NCBI GenBank assembly: GCA_964415465.1
Contig: CAYQAL010000020.1
Coordinates: 1 to 14,977 of the forward strand
DNA: 14,977 bases
Direction: 5' to 3'
From: JAGOTP01 sp964415465
GTDB lineage: Bacteria > Patescibacteriota > Patescibacteriia > 2-12-FULL-60-25
This document shows, one piece after another, positions 6,374 through 12,640 of this stretch. The stretch's first letter is position 1; each line of letters starts with the position of its first letter. The position numbers were made by a program, and so were the translations under genes. The notes under the pieces were generated by a model. That model had not been told where the DNA came from. It made no database searches and was given only the letters and a program-made list of their open reading frames with translations.

Positions 6374-6829
6374 ATGCAAACCATTCATCTTACGACCTTT
6401 ATTGCTGCTCCTCGTGAACACGTGTGGGACGTCATGCTATCTGACGCAACCTACCGTGAGTGGACGAGCGTGTTTATGCCCGGTTCTTACTATCGCGGAA
6501 GCTGGGATCAAGGGGCCAAGATTCTATTTCTTGCGCCAAATCAAGATGGGAAGGGTGAGTCTGGGATGGTGAGTCGAATTGCAGAAAGCCGTCATCCAGA
6601 GTTTGTCTCGATTGAGCATCTCGGCATGATTGAACATGGAATTGAAGATACGACCAGCGAAAAAGTCCAGAAATGGGCCGGTGCACACGAAAATTACACT
6701 TTTGTAGAAAAAGACGGCGGAACCGAGATTGTGATTGATATGACGATTGCCGAAGACGAGAAGGCCTACATGGAAGACGCTTGGAAGAAAGCGCTCGTGC
6801 GCTTGAAGGAATTAGCGGAGCAAGGTTGA
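6374..6829 (+). CDS. SRPBCC-superfamily (START/AHSA1-like) protein
   Basis: The 151-residue product has the helix-grip pattern of the SRPBCC superfamily. A first beta strand with FIAAPREHVWDVMLSD (9-24) is followed by TYREWTSVFMPGSYYRGSWDQGAKI, a region typical of AHSA1-like members. Several beta strands come next (FVSIEHLGMIEHG; NYTFVEKDGGTEIVIDM), and the protein closes with a long C-terminal helix (EKAYMEDAWKKALVRLKELAEQ). The fold makes a deep hydrophobic cavity that binds lipids or other small ligands; no ligand can be named. It is the last gene of the VOC-TspO operon. Its final 18 bases overlap the 3' end of the convergent amidase gene. Similar SRPBCC, VOC and DUF1801 proteins often occur near each other in larger bacterial genomes (general knowledge). 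Confidence 0.85.
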   Translation: MQTIHLTTFIAAPREHVWDVMLSDATYREWTSVFMPGSYYRGSWDQGAKILFLAPNQDGKGESGMVSRIAESRHPEFVSIEHLGMIEHGIEDTTSEKVQKWAGAHENYTFVEKDGGTEIVIDMTIAEDEKAYMEDAWKKALVRLKELAEQG

Positions 6830-7657
6830 GCTGCTAGGGCTTGTGCCGTTGGTTGTTGATGACGCCTGCAACGCTTCCCATTCCGTGGGAAGCATTTCTT
6901 GTAAGAAGGCAATGACGCCATCTGCGATGCCTTGCGCGGAGCGTTTTGGATTGTTTACGATGATTCGACGATCATTCACGTTTGTTAAAAAGCCTGTTTC
7001 GACAATCGCCCCAGGAGTCATCGGATGAATCGAGTGATCATAGCGACGCCAGTTGAAGGCGTAATAGCCACGCATAGTATTCGTGATGTTTGGATCGATG
7101 AGGAGGTTTGTGCTTGAGCCATAGCGAGCCTCGATCAAGCTCGATAAGCGAGCGGCGGTGCCTGTGCGGTCGCGTCGTGGGGCAGCAACTTTGTAGCCAG
7201 AGACGCGCGTATCAGTGTTTCCATCCGCGTGAACTGAAATAAAGGCATCGGCGAGATAGTCTGGCGGAATGGTGGTTGGGAGGAGATCAACAACGATTCC
7301 TTGTGCTTCTAAGAGTTTCTTCGTTTCTTCTGCGATGCGTAGATTTGTTTCCCATTCCGTGGTTCCTCCCGCTTGTGCGCCGGTGTTATCGCGAAGGCCT
7401 TCCTGCTCGTCCGGTGCGTCTGCGGTAAACCAGTGACCCGCTTGAATCCCAACCCGAAGCGGTCCAGCTGGCCGCTGCCAGTTCGCGTACGGGTCAGTAA
7501 AAAAAGGAAGCTCGAGCAATGGGGTGTCTGTATCTCCCATATCTAGCTCCATTCCTGAAAACGAGCCAATCGTTCCTTTGGCCTGATGGGTAATGATGGA
7601 GGCGGTGATGATAAGTCCAACCACGCCAACAATCGCGTACGGGAGCAACTTTCTCAT
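6812..7657 (-). CDS. N-acetylmuramoyl-L-alanine amidase (Amidase_3 type), membrane-anchored
   Basis: The 281-residue product begins with one membrane segment (residues 7-24), so it is exported and anchored or released by cleavage. After a linker, residues 67-270 form a zinc-dependent Amidase_3 domain. Zinc ligands are His75 (GIQAGHW), Glu103 (EWETNLRIAEE) and His143 (ISVHADG), and Glu220 in IVETGFLTN is the catalytic glutamate. It cleaves the amide between MurNAc and the stem peptide of peptidoglycan, for daughter-cell separation or wall turnover. I start at ATG 7657, just before the membrane segment; the open frame continues to 7735 but that stretch has no signal-peptide character. The last 25 residues are Ser/Thr-rich. 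It overlaps the SRPBCC gene end by 18 bases and is divergent from a metallopeptidase gene. Confidence 0.9.
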   Translation of the reverse strand: MRKLLPYAIVGVVGLIITASIITHQAKGTIGSFSGMELDMGDTDTPLLELPFFTDPYANWQRPAGPLRVGIQAGHWFTADAPDEQEGLRDNTGAQAGGTTEWETNLRIAEETKKLLEAQGIVVDLLPTTIPPDYLADAFISVHADGNTDTRVSGYKVAAPRRDRTGTAARLSSLIEARYGSSTNLLIDPNITNTMRGYYAFNWRRYDHSIHPMTPGAIVETGFLTNVNDRRIIVNNPKRSAQGIADGVIAFLQEMLPTEWEALQASSTTNGTSPSSSTLLR

Positions 7658-7672
7658 GTGAGAATGGTTACA

Positions 7673-7701
7673 TGGATAGAAATAGTGTTTCAAGCTACAC
7701 T
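7673..7701 (+). promoter_or_regulatory. Candidate promoter of the zinc metallopeptidase gene
   Basis: TGGATA (7673-7678) is followed after 17 bases by TACACT (7696-7701). Transcription would start near 7708. This leaves about 9 bases to the in-frame GTG at 7717 and about 45 to the ATG at 7753. It lies in the 95-base divergent region shared with the amidase gene. Confidence 0.4.
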
Positions 7702-7752
7702 GATGGGTGATCGGATGTGAAGAAAAACAAATCAATTAACCGCACTACTCTT

Positions 7753-8574
7753 ATGGCAAACTGGGATAATCTGGACAGTCGTGGGAATGTGGAAGATCGC
7801 CGTTCCTTTGGACCAGCGGCGTTGGGCGGAGGCTTAGGTGTGGCGGGTGTCATTGTCGTGGCCGCGATTCAGCTCTTGGGAGGAGGAGATGTCTTGGATG
7901 TGCTGTCACGCGTTGATCTGAGTCAGCTTCAGCCTCCCACCGTGTCAGAAACAGGAGAGTTCGAAGGGCAAGATTCGTATGAAGTCTTCGCTTCAACGGT
8001 GCTTGGTTCGAATAACGATCTGTGGTCTGGGGTCTTTGCCGCCAATAATCAGACATACCGCGCTCCAAAGCTCGTACTCTTTCGAGGGGCAACCCAGTCC
8101 GCCTGCGGAGGAGCGACCTCTGAAGTTGGACCGCACTATTGTCCGCTCGATTCGACGATCTACCTCGACGAAACGTTTTTCGACGAGCTTCGAACACGTT
8201 TCGCAGCCAAAGGGGGTGACGTAGCGGAAGCCTATGTGATTGCGCACGAAGTCGGTCATCACGTGCAGAATCTCCGTGGAACAATCGACAACGCTCGTGA
8301 CAATGAGTCGTCAATAAAAACCGAGCTCCAAGCCGACTGTTTCGCCGGCATGTGGGCCCACTCGATTCGCGATCGGAATGTGTTTGAGCCGGGAGAGATC
8401 GCAGAAGCGATGGACGCGGCGGCTGCCGTAGGCGACGACCGCATTCAAAAAGCCACAACTGGTCGCGTACATCCAGAAACGTGGACCCATGGTTCATCCG
8501 CTGAGCGTGTCCGCTGGTTTACGCAAGGCTACGAAACGGGCTCGATCGCCAATTGTAATACGTTTGCCGAGTAA
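7753..8574 (+). CDS. Neutral zinc metallopeptidase, YpfJ family
   Basis: The 273-residue product matches the putative neutral zinc metallopeptidase family (Zn_peptidase, E. coli YpfJ). It starts with a conserved NVEDRR motif (12-17). A single membrane helix follows (about 24-42), then a domain with SACGGATSEVGPHYCPLD (116-133, Cys118 and Cys130). The zinc motif HEVGH (165-169) comes next, and ELQADCFAGMWAH (191-203) probably supplies the third ligand Glu191. The enzyme is anchored with its catalytic domain probably outside the cytoplasmic membrane. I prefer ATG 7753 because NVEDRR lies about ten residues from the N-terminus in relatives. An in-frame GTG at 7717 adds 12 basic and polar residues and lies closer to the predicted promoter, so it remains possible. 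It is divergent from the amidase, suggesting a shared envelope role. Confidence 0.88.
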   Translation: MANWDNLDSRGNVEDRRSFGPAALGGGLGVAGVIVVAAIQLLGGGDVLDVLSRVDLSQLQPPTVSETGEFEGQDSYEVFASTVLGSNNDLWSGVFAANNQTYRAPKLVLFRGATQSACGGATSEVGPHYCPLDSTIYLDETFFDELRTRFAAKGGDVAEAYVIAHEVGHHVQNLRGTIDNARDNESSIKTELQADCFAGMWAHSIRDRNVFEPGEIAEAMDAAAAVGDDRIQKATTGRVHPETWTHGSSAERVRWFTQGYETGSIANCNTFAE

Positions 8575-8599
8575 AATTGGTGCTTATACGCCTAATTTT
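8573..8599. terminator. Bidirectional terminator hairpin overlapping two stop codons
   Basis: AAAATTGGTG (8573-8582) pairs with CGCC, a bulged T, and AATTTT (8589-8599) around the loop CTTATA. A-rich and T-rich flanks allow termination both ways. It includes the end of the metallopeptidase stop codon, and the glutaredoxin stop (8584-8586, minus) sits in the loop. Confidence 0.65.
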
Positions 8600-8838
8600 T
8601 GCGCAAGTACTCCTTGCGTGTGCAAGGCAACAATGTCGTCGTAGCCACCGACAAACTCGTTATCAATGAAAATCATCGGCACGGTTTGCCACTGATATTT
8701 CTCTTGCAGTTCATCGACCAAGTCTGGCTGTTCCCAGAGATTTACTTCTTCGTAGCTCGCTCCGAGGGAGCTCAAAAGCCGCTTGGCAGCCCCACAATAC
8801 CCGCAAACGGGAGAAGTATAGATTTTTACAGGTTTCAT
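8584..8838 (-). CDS. Glutaredoxin (CGYC active site)
   Basis: The 84-residue product is a single glutaredoxin/thioredoxin-fold domain of usual length. It has a beta strand KIYTSPVCGYC with active-site Cys12 and Cys15 (CGYC, a variant of the CPYC of classical glutaredoxins). TVPMIFIDNEFVGGYDD carries the cis-proline and the GG/DD motif that contacts glutathione. These cytoplasmic proteins reduce disulfides or glutathionylated proteins with glutathione or another thiol. A NrdH-type redoxin is possible, but the GGYDD ending favours glutaredoxin. Whether the organism makes glutathione is unknown, and many small-genome bacteria cannot. The gene is convergent with the metallopeptidase gene (nine-base gap) and divergent from the DUF1059-like gene (96 bases). 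Confidence 0.93.
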   Translation of the reverse strand: MKPVKIYTSPVCGYCGAAKRLLSSLGASYEEVNLWEQPDLVDELQEKYQWQTVPMIFIDNEFVGGYDDIVALHTQGVLAQKLGV

Positions 8839-8934
8839 AGGATGTTTTCTGTCTATTTAGGTCGATCTACTATACGTCTTTCTTGAGATGTGATCCAATA
8901 GAATTGAACGTTCTCTCTTTATTTTCCTTCTTTT

Positions 8935-9210
8935 ATGGACAAGATGACTTGGAAAGAGGCAGGTAGCTGGTGCCAGGATCGGACGCACGATTACATCTGG
9001 GGCGACACAGCCGAAGACATGATCGAAAACGCAGAAGAACATCTCAAGACAGAGCACGAGTACGAATGGAGTAAGATGACGAGTCGTGATGTGGCAGCGC
9101 TTCACTTCGCCATCAATGCTCACTTTCCTCAAGAAGCCGAAAATGACAATGCAACGGGCGGGACTGCGGCGAACGGCAACGACGATGAAGGTCTAGAAGA
9201 AGCGGCTTAG
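8935..9210 (+). CDS. Small DUF1059-like protein, possible metal-binding
   Basis: The 91-residue product has a compact N-terminal part (1-62) and an acidic, low-complexity tail (64-91, rich in Glu, Asp, Asn, Gly, Ala). The first part resembles DUF1059: a cysteine early on (Cys13), then a WGDTAEDMIENAEEHLKTEH stretch (22-41) that matches the helix with two histidines seen in that family (His36, His41). DUF1059 members are small predicted metal-binding proteins of unknown role; this similarity is from memory and moderate. A second ATG at 8944 is possible. No ribosome-binding site is present. The stop codon lies in the loop of a terminator hairpin. The C-terminal extension is not typical for the family. 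Confidence 0.6.
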   Translation: MDKMTWKEAGSWCQDRTHDYIWGDTAEDMIENAEEHLKTEHEYEWSKMTSRDVAALHFAINAHFPQEAENDNATGGTAANGNDDEGLEEAA

Positions 9211-9225
9211 GCCGCTCCTTCTTTT
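9195..9225. terminator. Terminator hairpin with a stop codon in its loop
   Basis: A 12-position stem with one mismatch (9195-9206 with 9211-9222; core AGCGGC/GCCGCT) closes a four-base loop TTAG and runs into a T tract to 9225. The TAG stop of the DUF1059-like gene (9208-9210) lies in the loop. The minus-strand M32 peptidase gene ends at 9224, so the hairpin serves both genes. Confidence 0.75.
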
Positions 9226-10732
9226 AGAGTCCGTAGAGCTCGCTGTACTTTGTGTTGAGATAGTCGATAAAGAACTGAGCGCTGAGTGGTTTACCGGTCA
9301 CTTTCTTCACGAGTTCTGCGCTTGTGTAGCGTTTGCCATGTGCATGAATGTTCGTTCGAAGCCAATCACGGGTGGGGGAACAGTTGCCTTTTTGCATCGC
9401 TTTTTCGGCGGTTGGAACCTGTGTCCGGAGCGCCTGATAAAATTGTGCCGCGTAGAGGTTGCCTAGCGCGTACGTTGGAAAATACCCAAATAATCCAGCG
9501 GACCAATGCACATCCTGCAGTACGCCTTCGCGGTCGTTTTTCACCGTTACGCCAAGGTAGTCTTTCATCTTCGTATTCCACGCCTCTGGCAGATCCTTCG
9601 CTTTGAGCCGGCCTTCCAGCAAGTCACGCTCCAATTCGTACCTTACAATGATATGTAAGTTATACGTGACCTCGTCGGATTCAGTTCGAATAAACGATGG
9701 CGTTACGCGATTAACGAGTTGGTAGATTGTCTCGAGCGGAATGTTGGCAAATGGCTTCGGGAAGCGTGACTGAAGCTCAGGGTACATCGCCTGCAAGAAC
9801 GCCCGACTTTTTCCAATCATATTTTCCCAGATGCGCGACTGAGATTCGTGAATGCTATATGAGACACTTTCGCCAAGCGGCGTGCCAGTGTATTTGAGTG
9901 GCAACCCTTGTTCGTAAAGACCGTGACCTGTTTCGTGCATGGTGCTCCCGAGCGCGTAGAGCACGTCGTGTTCGTCGTAGCGCGTGGTGAGACGTACATC
10001 GAGTGGATGGAAGCCAGAGCTAAACGGATGTGTGCTCCTGTCTAAGCGACCCGCTTCAAAGTCGAAACCCATGCGTTCTGCCACCCAGCGGTTGAAGGCT
10101 TCTTGTTCGGCGATTGGGAAGGTACCATGGGTGATTTTTGGATCGGGAACGGAGCGTTTCTTTTGCTGAAGTGTCTGAATAAACGGTTTTAAGAAGTCAC
10201 GGAGTTCCGTAAACACCTGGGAGACCTGAGTACTCGTGAGTCCTGGTTCATAGGTATCGAGCAAGGCATCGTAGGGTGATTCTGCGTATCCCACGAGTTC
10301 TGCTTCTTTTCGCTTGAGTTCGATGATCCGTTTCAGGCTCGGCAAGAACAGGCTGAAGTCTTCTTTGGCTCGAGCGTTCGCCCAAATCGACTGGGCTTTC
10401 GACGTCAGTTCAGACAGCTCTTGGACAAAGGCGGCTGGCAGCTTCTTTTCTCGTCTATAACTTCGAACTGTCTCTCGAACGATAATCGCTTCATCGCTTT
10501 TTGGGCGATCGGCAGTCCAGGTGGTTAGTTTCTTTAACGATCCTTTTGTATCGAGCTGAAGCAGTTTATCGTGTAGAATTACGCTAAAAGTACCGATTAA
10601 TTTCGCACGGGGGTCCTCACCTTTCTTGGGCATGAATACTTCTTGGTCCCACTGCAGGATATTCAAACATGAGCTAAACTGAGAGAGTTCCTCGAGCTTA
10701 CGAAGCAGCTCTTTATACAAAGGGAGGGACAT
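9224..10732 (-). CDS. Carboxypeptidase Taq-type metallopeptidase (family M32)
   Basis: The 502-residue product is a full-length M32 metallocarboxypeptidase, a mainly helical cytoplasmic enzyme that removes C-terminal residues from peptides. All family signatures are present: LQWDQEVFMP (26-35), YDALLDTYEPG (154-164), DRSTHPF (231-237), the zinc motif HETGH (266-270), and HESQSRIWEN (295-304) with Glu296 as third zinc ligand. Near the C-terminus YFPTYALGNLYAAQF is also conserved. ATG 10732 gives a normal N-terminus and leaves 46 bases to the divergent zinc-ribbon gene, a space that must hold both promoters. There is no Shine-Dalgarno. The likely role is peptide recycling, useful to a cell that depends on imported peptides (inference). 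Confidence 0.96.
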   Translation of the reverse strand: MSLPLYKELLRKLEELSQFSSCLNILQWDQEVFMPKKGEDPRAKLIGTFSVILHDKLLQLDTKGSLKKLTTWTADRPKSDEAIIVRETVRSYRREKKLPAAFVQELSELTSKAQSIWANARAKEDFSLFLPSLKRIIELKRKEAELVGYAESPYDALLDTYEPGLTSTQVSQVFTELRDFLKPFIQTLQQKKRSVPDPKITHGTFPIAEQEAFNRWVAERMGFDFEAGRLDRSTHPFSSGFHPLDVRLTTRYDEHDVLYALGSTMHETGHGLYEQGLPLKYTGTPLGESVSYSIHESQSRIWENMIGKSRAFLQAMYPELQSRFPKPFANIPLETIYQLVNRVTPSFIRTESDEVTYNLHIIVRYELERDLLEGRLKAKDLPEAWNTKMKDYLGVTVKNDREGVLQDVHWSAGLFGYFPTYALGNLYAAQFYQALRTQVPTAEKAMQKGNCSPTRDWLRTNIHAHGKRYTSAELVKKVTGKPLSAQFFIDYLNTKYSELYGL

Positions 10733-10734
10733 AA

Positions 10735-10763
10735 TTGCTTTTTATTCTAGAATAGAGTAGACT
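10735..10763 (+). promoter_or_regulatory. Promoter of the RGG/zinc-ribbon gene
   Basis: TTGCTT (10735-10740), a 17-base spacer and TAGACT (10758-10763) make the best two-part promoter in the window. The predicted start near 10770 leaves about 9 bases to ATG 10779. It shares sequence with the divergent M32 promoter. Confidence 0.55.
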
Positions 10764-10770
10764 TCGCCAA
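10744..10770 (-). promoter_or_regulatory. Candidate promoter of the M32 peptidase gene
   Basis: On the minus strand TAGAAT (10749-10744) lies 11 bases before ATG 10732, with a TTGGCG (10770-10765) upstream at a short 15-base spacing. It overlaps the divergent promoter of the zinc-ribbon gene on the opposite strand. Confidence 0.45.
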
Positions 10771-10778
10771 TTATATCT

Positions 10779-11465
10779 ATGATTAAACGACCCTACCAGC
10801 ATATGAGTTTTGATGGACAAGCCGGACGACGGAAAGAAAGTGGCAGTTTTGGCGGCGGAAAGCCTTGGGAGCGTGGAGGTCGTGATGACCGTCGCTCTGG
10901 TGGTTTTGGTGGTGGCAGCCGTTTTGGCGGTGACCGCGGCGGCTTTGGCGGTGGTGACCGTGGTGGGTTCGGTGGGGGTCGTGATCGCGGCTTTGGTGGT
11001 GATCGTGGAGGCTACGGTGGTGACCGTGGCGGATTCCGTGGTGGCTACGAAGAAAAGCGCCTGTTCAAAGCGACCTGTGACAAATGTCACAACGAATGTG
11101 AAGTTCCTTTCCGTCCAACCGGAGAGAAGCCTGTCTACTGCCGCGACTGTTTCAAAAAGAGCGATACGGGTGTGAAGAGCGCTGCGGCATCGGATGTTTC
11201 TATGCACAAGTTGAACGAGCAGTTCAAGCAGTTGAACGCCAAGCTCGACCTCATTATCGAAGCCATTGGCATCAATGATGATGAAGATGTCGAAGAAGGC
11301 GACGATGAATTGATGCTCGATGACGAAGACGAGATGGAAGAAGCGGACGAAGACGGCGAGGATGAAGACGAGGATGAAGCAGAAGAGGTGAAGTCTGAAG
11401 AAGCGCCATCCGCTGAACCAGCTGCTCCAGAAGCTGCTCCCAAGAAAAAGTCGAAGAAAGCCTAA
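10779..11465 (+). CDS. RGG-rich CxxC-x17-CxxC zinc-ribbon protein with acidic tail
   Basis: The 228-residue product has four clearly different segments. Residues 24-90 are an RGG/GGF tract made of Gly, Arg, Asp, Phe and Tyr, as in RNA-binding proteins. Residues 94-128 form a CxxC-x17-CxxC domain: Cys100, Cys103, 17 residues, Cys121, Cys124, with an extra Cys107. This matches the small zinc-ribbon family found widely in Patescibacteria. Residues 141-164 are a short amphipathic helix, probably a coiled coil for oligomerisation. Residues 166-205 are almost pure Asp/Glu, and the protein ends in a lysine-rich PKKKSKKA. A nucleic-acid-binding or phase-separating role is inference. ATG 10779 is set by the promoter just upstream; Met9 is an alternative. 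The gene is followed by its own strong terminator. Confidence 0.85.
   Translation: MIKRPYQHMSFDGQAGRRKESGSFGGGKPWERGGRDDRRSGGFGGGSRFGGDRGGFGGGDRGGFGGGRDRGFGGDRGGYGGDRGGFRGGYEEKRLFKATCDKCHNECEVPFRPTGEKPVYCRDCFKKSDTGVKSAAASDVSMHKLNEQFKQLNAKLDLIIEAIGINDDEDVEEGDDELMLDDEDEMEEADEDGEDEDEDEAEEVKSEEAPSAEPAAPEAAPKKKSKKA
10898..11048 (+). repeat. Degenerate in-frame repeats encoding the RGG tract
   Basis: Variants of GGTGACCGTGGCGGNTTYGGT recur about every 15-27 bases and encode GDRGGFG-type units. Differences between copies are mostly at third positions, so the tract is selected at protein level. Such repeats can expand or contract by slippage. Confidence 0.75.
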
Positions 11466-11472
11466 ACGCTCG

Positions 11473-11505
11473 AAAAGAGATCTCCTTCCCGGAGGTCTCT
11501 TTTTT
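11473..11505 (+). terminator. Intrinsic terminator of the RGG/zinc-ribbon gene
   Basis: A 13-base-pair stem (11473-11485 with 11491-11503, one G-T pair) closes a TTCCC loop and ends in a run of six T (11500-11505). It begins 7 bases after the stop codon and abuts the promoter of the aldo/keto reductase gene. Confidence 0.9.
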
Positions 11506-11513
11506 GCTATGAT
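11505..11513 (+). promoter_or_regulatory. Extended -10 promoter of the aldo/keto reductase gene, predicted leaderless
   Basis: TGCTATGAT is a TGn-extended -10 (TATGAT at 11508-11513). Six bases follow before ATG 11520, so a start at the usual 7-base distance falls on the A of the initiation codon. The -35 region is occupied by the preceding terminator stem. Confidence 0.55.
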
Positions 11514-11519
11514 CATTGT

Positions 11520-12305
11520 ATGATCTTGAATAACGGAGTCGACATTCCCGCGCTTGGGCTCGGCGTCTATCAAATTCCATCGGGTCAACTGACGGAGCAA
11601 ACGGTTTTGTGGGCATTAGAGGCGGGCTATCGTCACATCGATACCGCGTCTTTTTATAAAAATGAGGAATCTGTCGGGGCGGCTATTCGAAAAAGTGGCA
11701 TCCCACGCGAAGAGATCTTCGTCACAACCAAGCTTTGGCTCACAGATTTCTTGTTTGCGGAAAAAGCGTTTCACAAGAGTCGCGAACGGCTGGGGCTGGA
11801 CTATATCGACCTGTATCTCATTCATTGGCCCTCTCCCTTCGGAAAAGACGGCGCTTGGAAAACGCTCGAAAAGCTCTACGAGCAGAAGCTGGTTCGAGCG
11901 ATTGGGGTGAGTAATTACTCTGTTTCGCACTTGAAAGCACTCATGGAGCGATCTTCACTCATTCCGGCGGTGAACCAGGTTGAATTTAGTCCGTTTTCCT
12001 ACAAGAAGGAGCTCCTTGAGTTCTGTCAGGCGAAGGGGATTCAGCTTGAAGCCTACAGTCCGCTTACGCGTGGGAAGCGCCTCGATCACCCGGTGTTACA
12101 AAAAATAGCAAAACGTTCTGGAAAAACCATCGCTCAGGTCCTCTTGCGTTGGTGCATTCAACACGGAGTGGTGGTGTTGCCAAAAACGCAGCGTAAGGAA
12201 CGGCTCATTGAAAACAGCCAGATCTTCAACTTTGAGCTTTTAGCGGAAGATATGCGCGAGCTGGATGCGCTTAACGAGAACTACAGCGCTCTCTTTACTC
12301 TCTAA
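11520..12305 (+). CDS. Aldo/keto reductase (2,5-diketo-D-gluconate reductase-like)
   Basis: The 261-residue product is an AKR-superfamily (beta/alpha)8 barrel that reduces carbonyls with NADPH. The catalytic tetrad is complete: Asp41 (GYRHIDTA), Tyr46 (SFYKNE), Lys71 (VTTKLW) and His102 (LIHWP). Other signatures are IGVSNYS, the NQVEFSPF strand and VLPKTQRKERLIEN, the C-terminal cofactor-binding segment. Length and motifs fit the short prokaryotic AKR5-like group of DkgA/YvgN-type reductases of broad specificity, often linked to methylglyoxal or keto-sugar detoxification. The exact substrate is unknown. ATG 11520 begins exactly at the family N-terminus and directly under an extended -10 element. 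It is the first gene of a three-gene run with two unknown proteins. Confidence 0.95.
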   Translation: MILNNGVDIPALGLGVYQIPSGQLTEQTVLWALEAGYRHIDTASFYKNEESVGAAIRKSGIPREEIFVTTKLWLTDFLFAEKAFHKSRERLGLDYIDLYLIHWPSPFGKDGAWKTLEKLYEQKLVRAIGVSNYSVSHLKALMERSSLIPAVNQVEFSPFSYKKELLEFCQAKGIQLEAYSPLTRGKRLDHPVLQKIAKRSGKTIAQVLLRWCIQHGVVVLPKTQRKERLIENSQIFNFELLAEDMRELDALNENYSALFTL

Positions 12306-12316
12306 CGCAAAGCAGT

Positions 12317-12640
12317 ATGGATTTTCTTGGAAGTTTGATGGGAGCGGTTGGCTTGTCGAGCCAGCATGTTGAGCAGCTCAGCTCTGCTTGGCCAGGGTTA
12401 TACTCCAAGCTAAAAGGATCGATGGATCAAGGAAAAGACCCGCAAGAACCGGAAGTGAAGAGCGAGGCTTTAACGTTAGTCGAATTGATCCAAAAAGCCA
12501 CTGGGAAAAATCTTCAAAGCCAAAGTGATCTACAAGATTTGGTAACTCACTATGGCCCCTTGTTGAACCGCTATCTTGGAGACAAGGTGCCAGACAGTGG
12601 TCTGATCGGGTACATTTCAAAAGCAGCTGGCTTGGTATGA
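12317..12640 (+). CDS. Hypothetical 107-residue protein coupled to a kinase-like gene
   Basis: I do not recognise this product. It is soluble and mostly helical by eye: a hydrophobic N-terminus (MDFLGSLMGAVGLSS), a charged middle with GKDPQEPEVKSE (39-50), a helix with ALTLVELIQKATGKNLQ (51-67), and a C-terminal part ending SGLIGYISKAAGLV. It has no cysteine. It starts 11 bases after the aldo/keto reductase stop. It shares an ATGA overlap with the next gene (stop TGA 12638-12640, next ATG 12637-12639), which suggests translational coupling and possibly a joint function with the kinase-like protein. Codons and reading frame look real, with no antisense competitor of note. Confidence 0.7.
   Translation: MDFLGSLMGAVGLSSQHVEQLSSAWPGLYSKLKGSMDQGKDPQEPEVKSEALTLVELIQKATGKNLQSQSDLQDLVTHYGPLLNRYLGDKVPDSGLIGYISKAAGLV

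Noticed and set aside
7850..8497. A 215-codon minus-strand open frame inside the metallopeptidase gene
   Set aside because: The plus strand encodes a protein with complete family motifs (HEVGH, ELQADCFAG). The antisense product is Arg- and Leu-rich with no recognisable domain.
10898..11048. The regular GGT/GAC/CGT repeats as a possible CRISPR array
   Set aside because: Repeats are short, degenerate, in frame, and have no unique spacers of even length. They encode an RGG tract.
10713..11600. A 295-codon open frame on the minus strand across the zinc-ribbon gene
   Set aside because: It is antisense to the RGG and acidic tracts, whose GGN and GAN codons rarely give stops on the other strand. 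The product is low complexity without domain motifs and would run through a terminator and two promoters.
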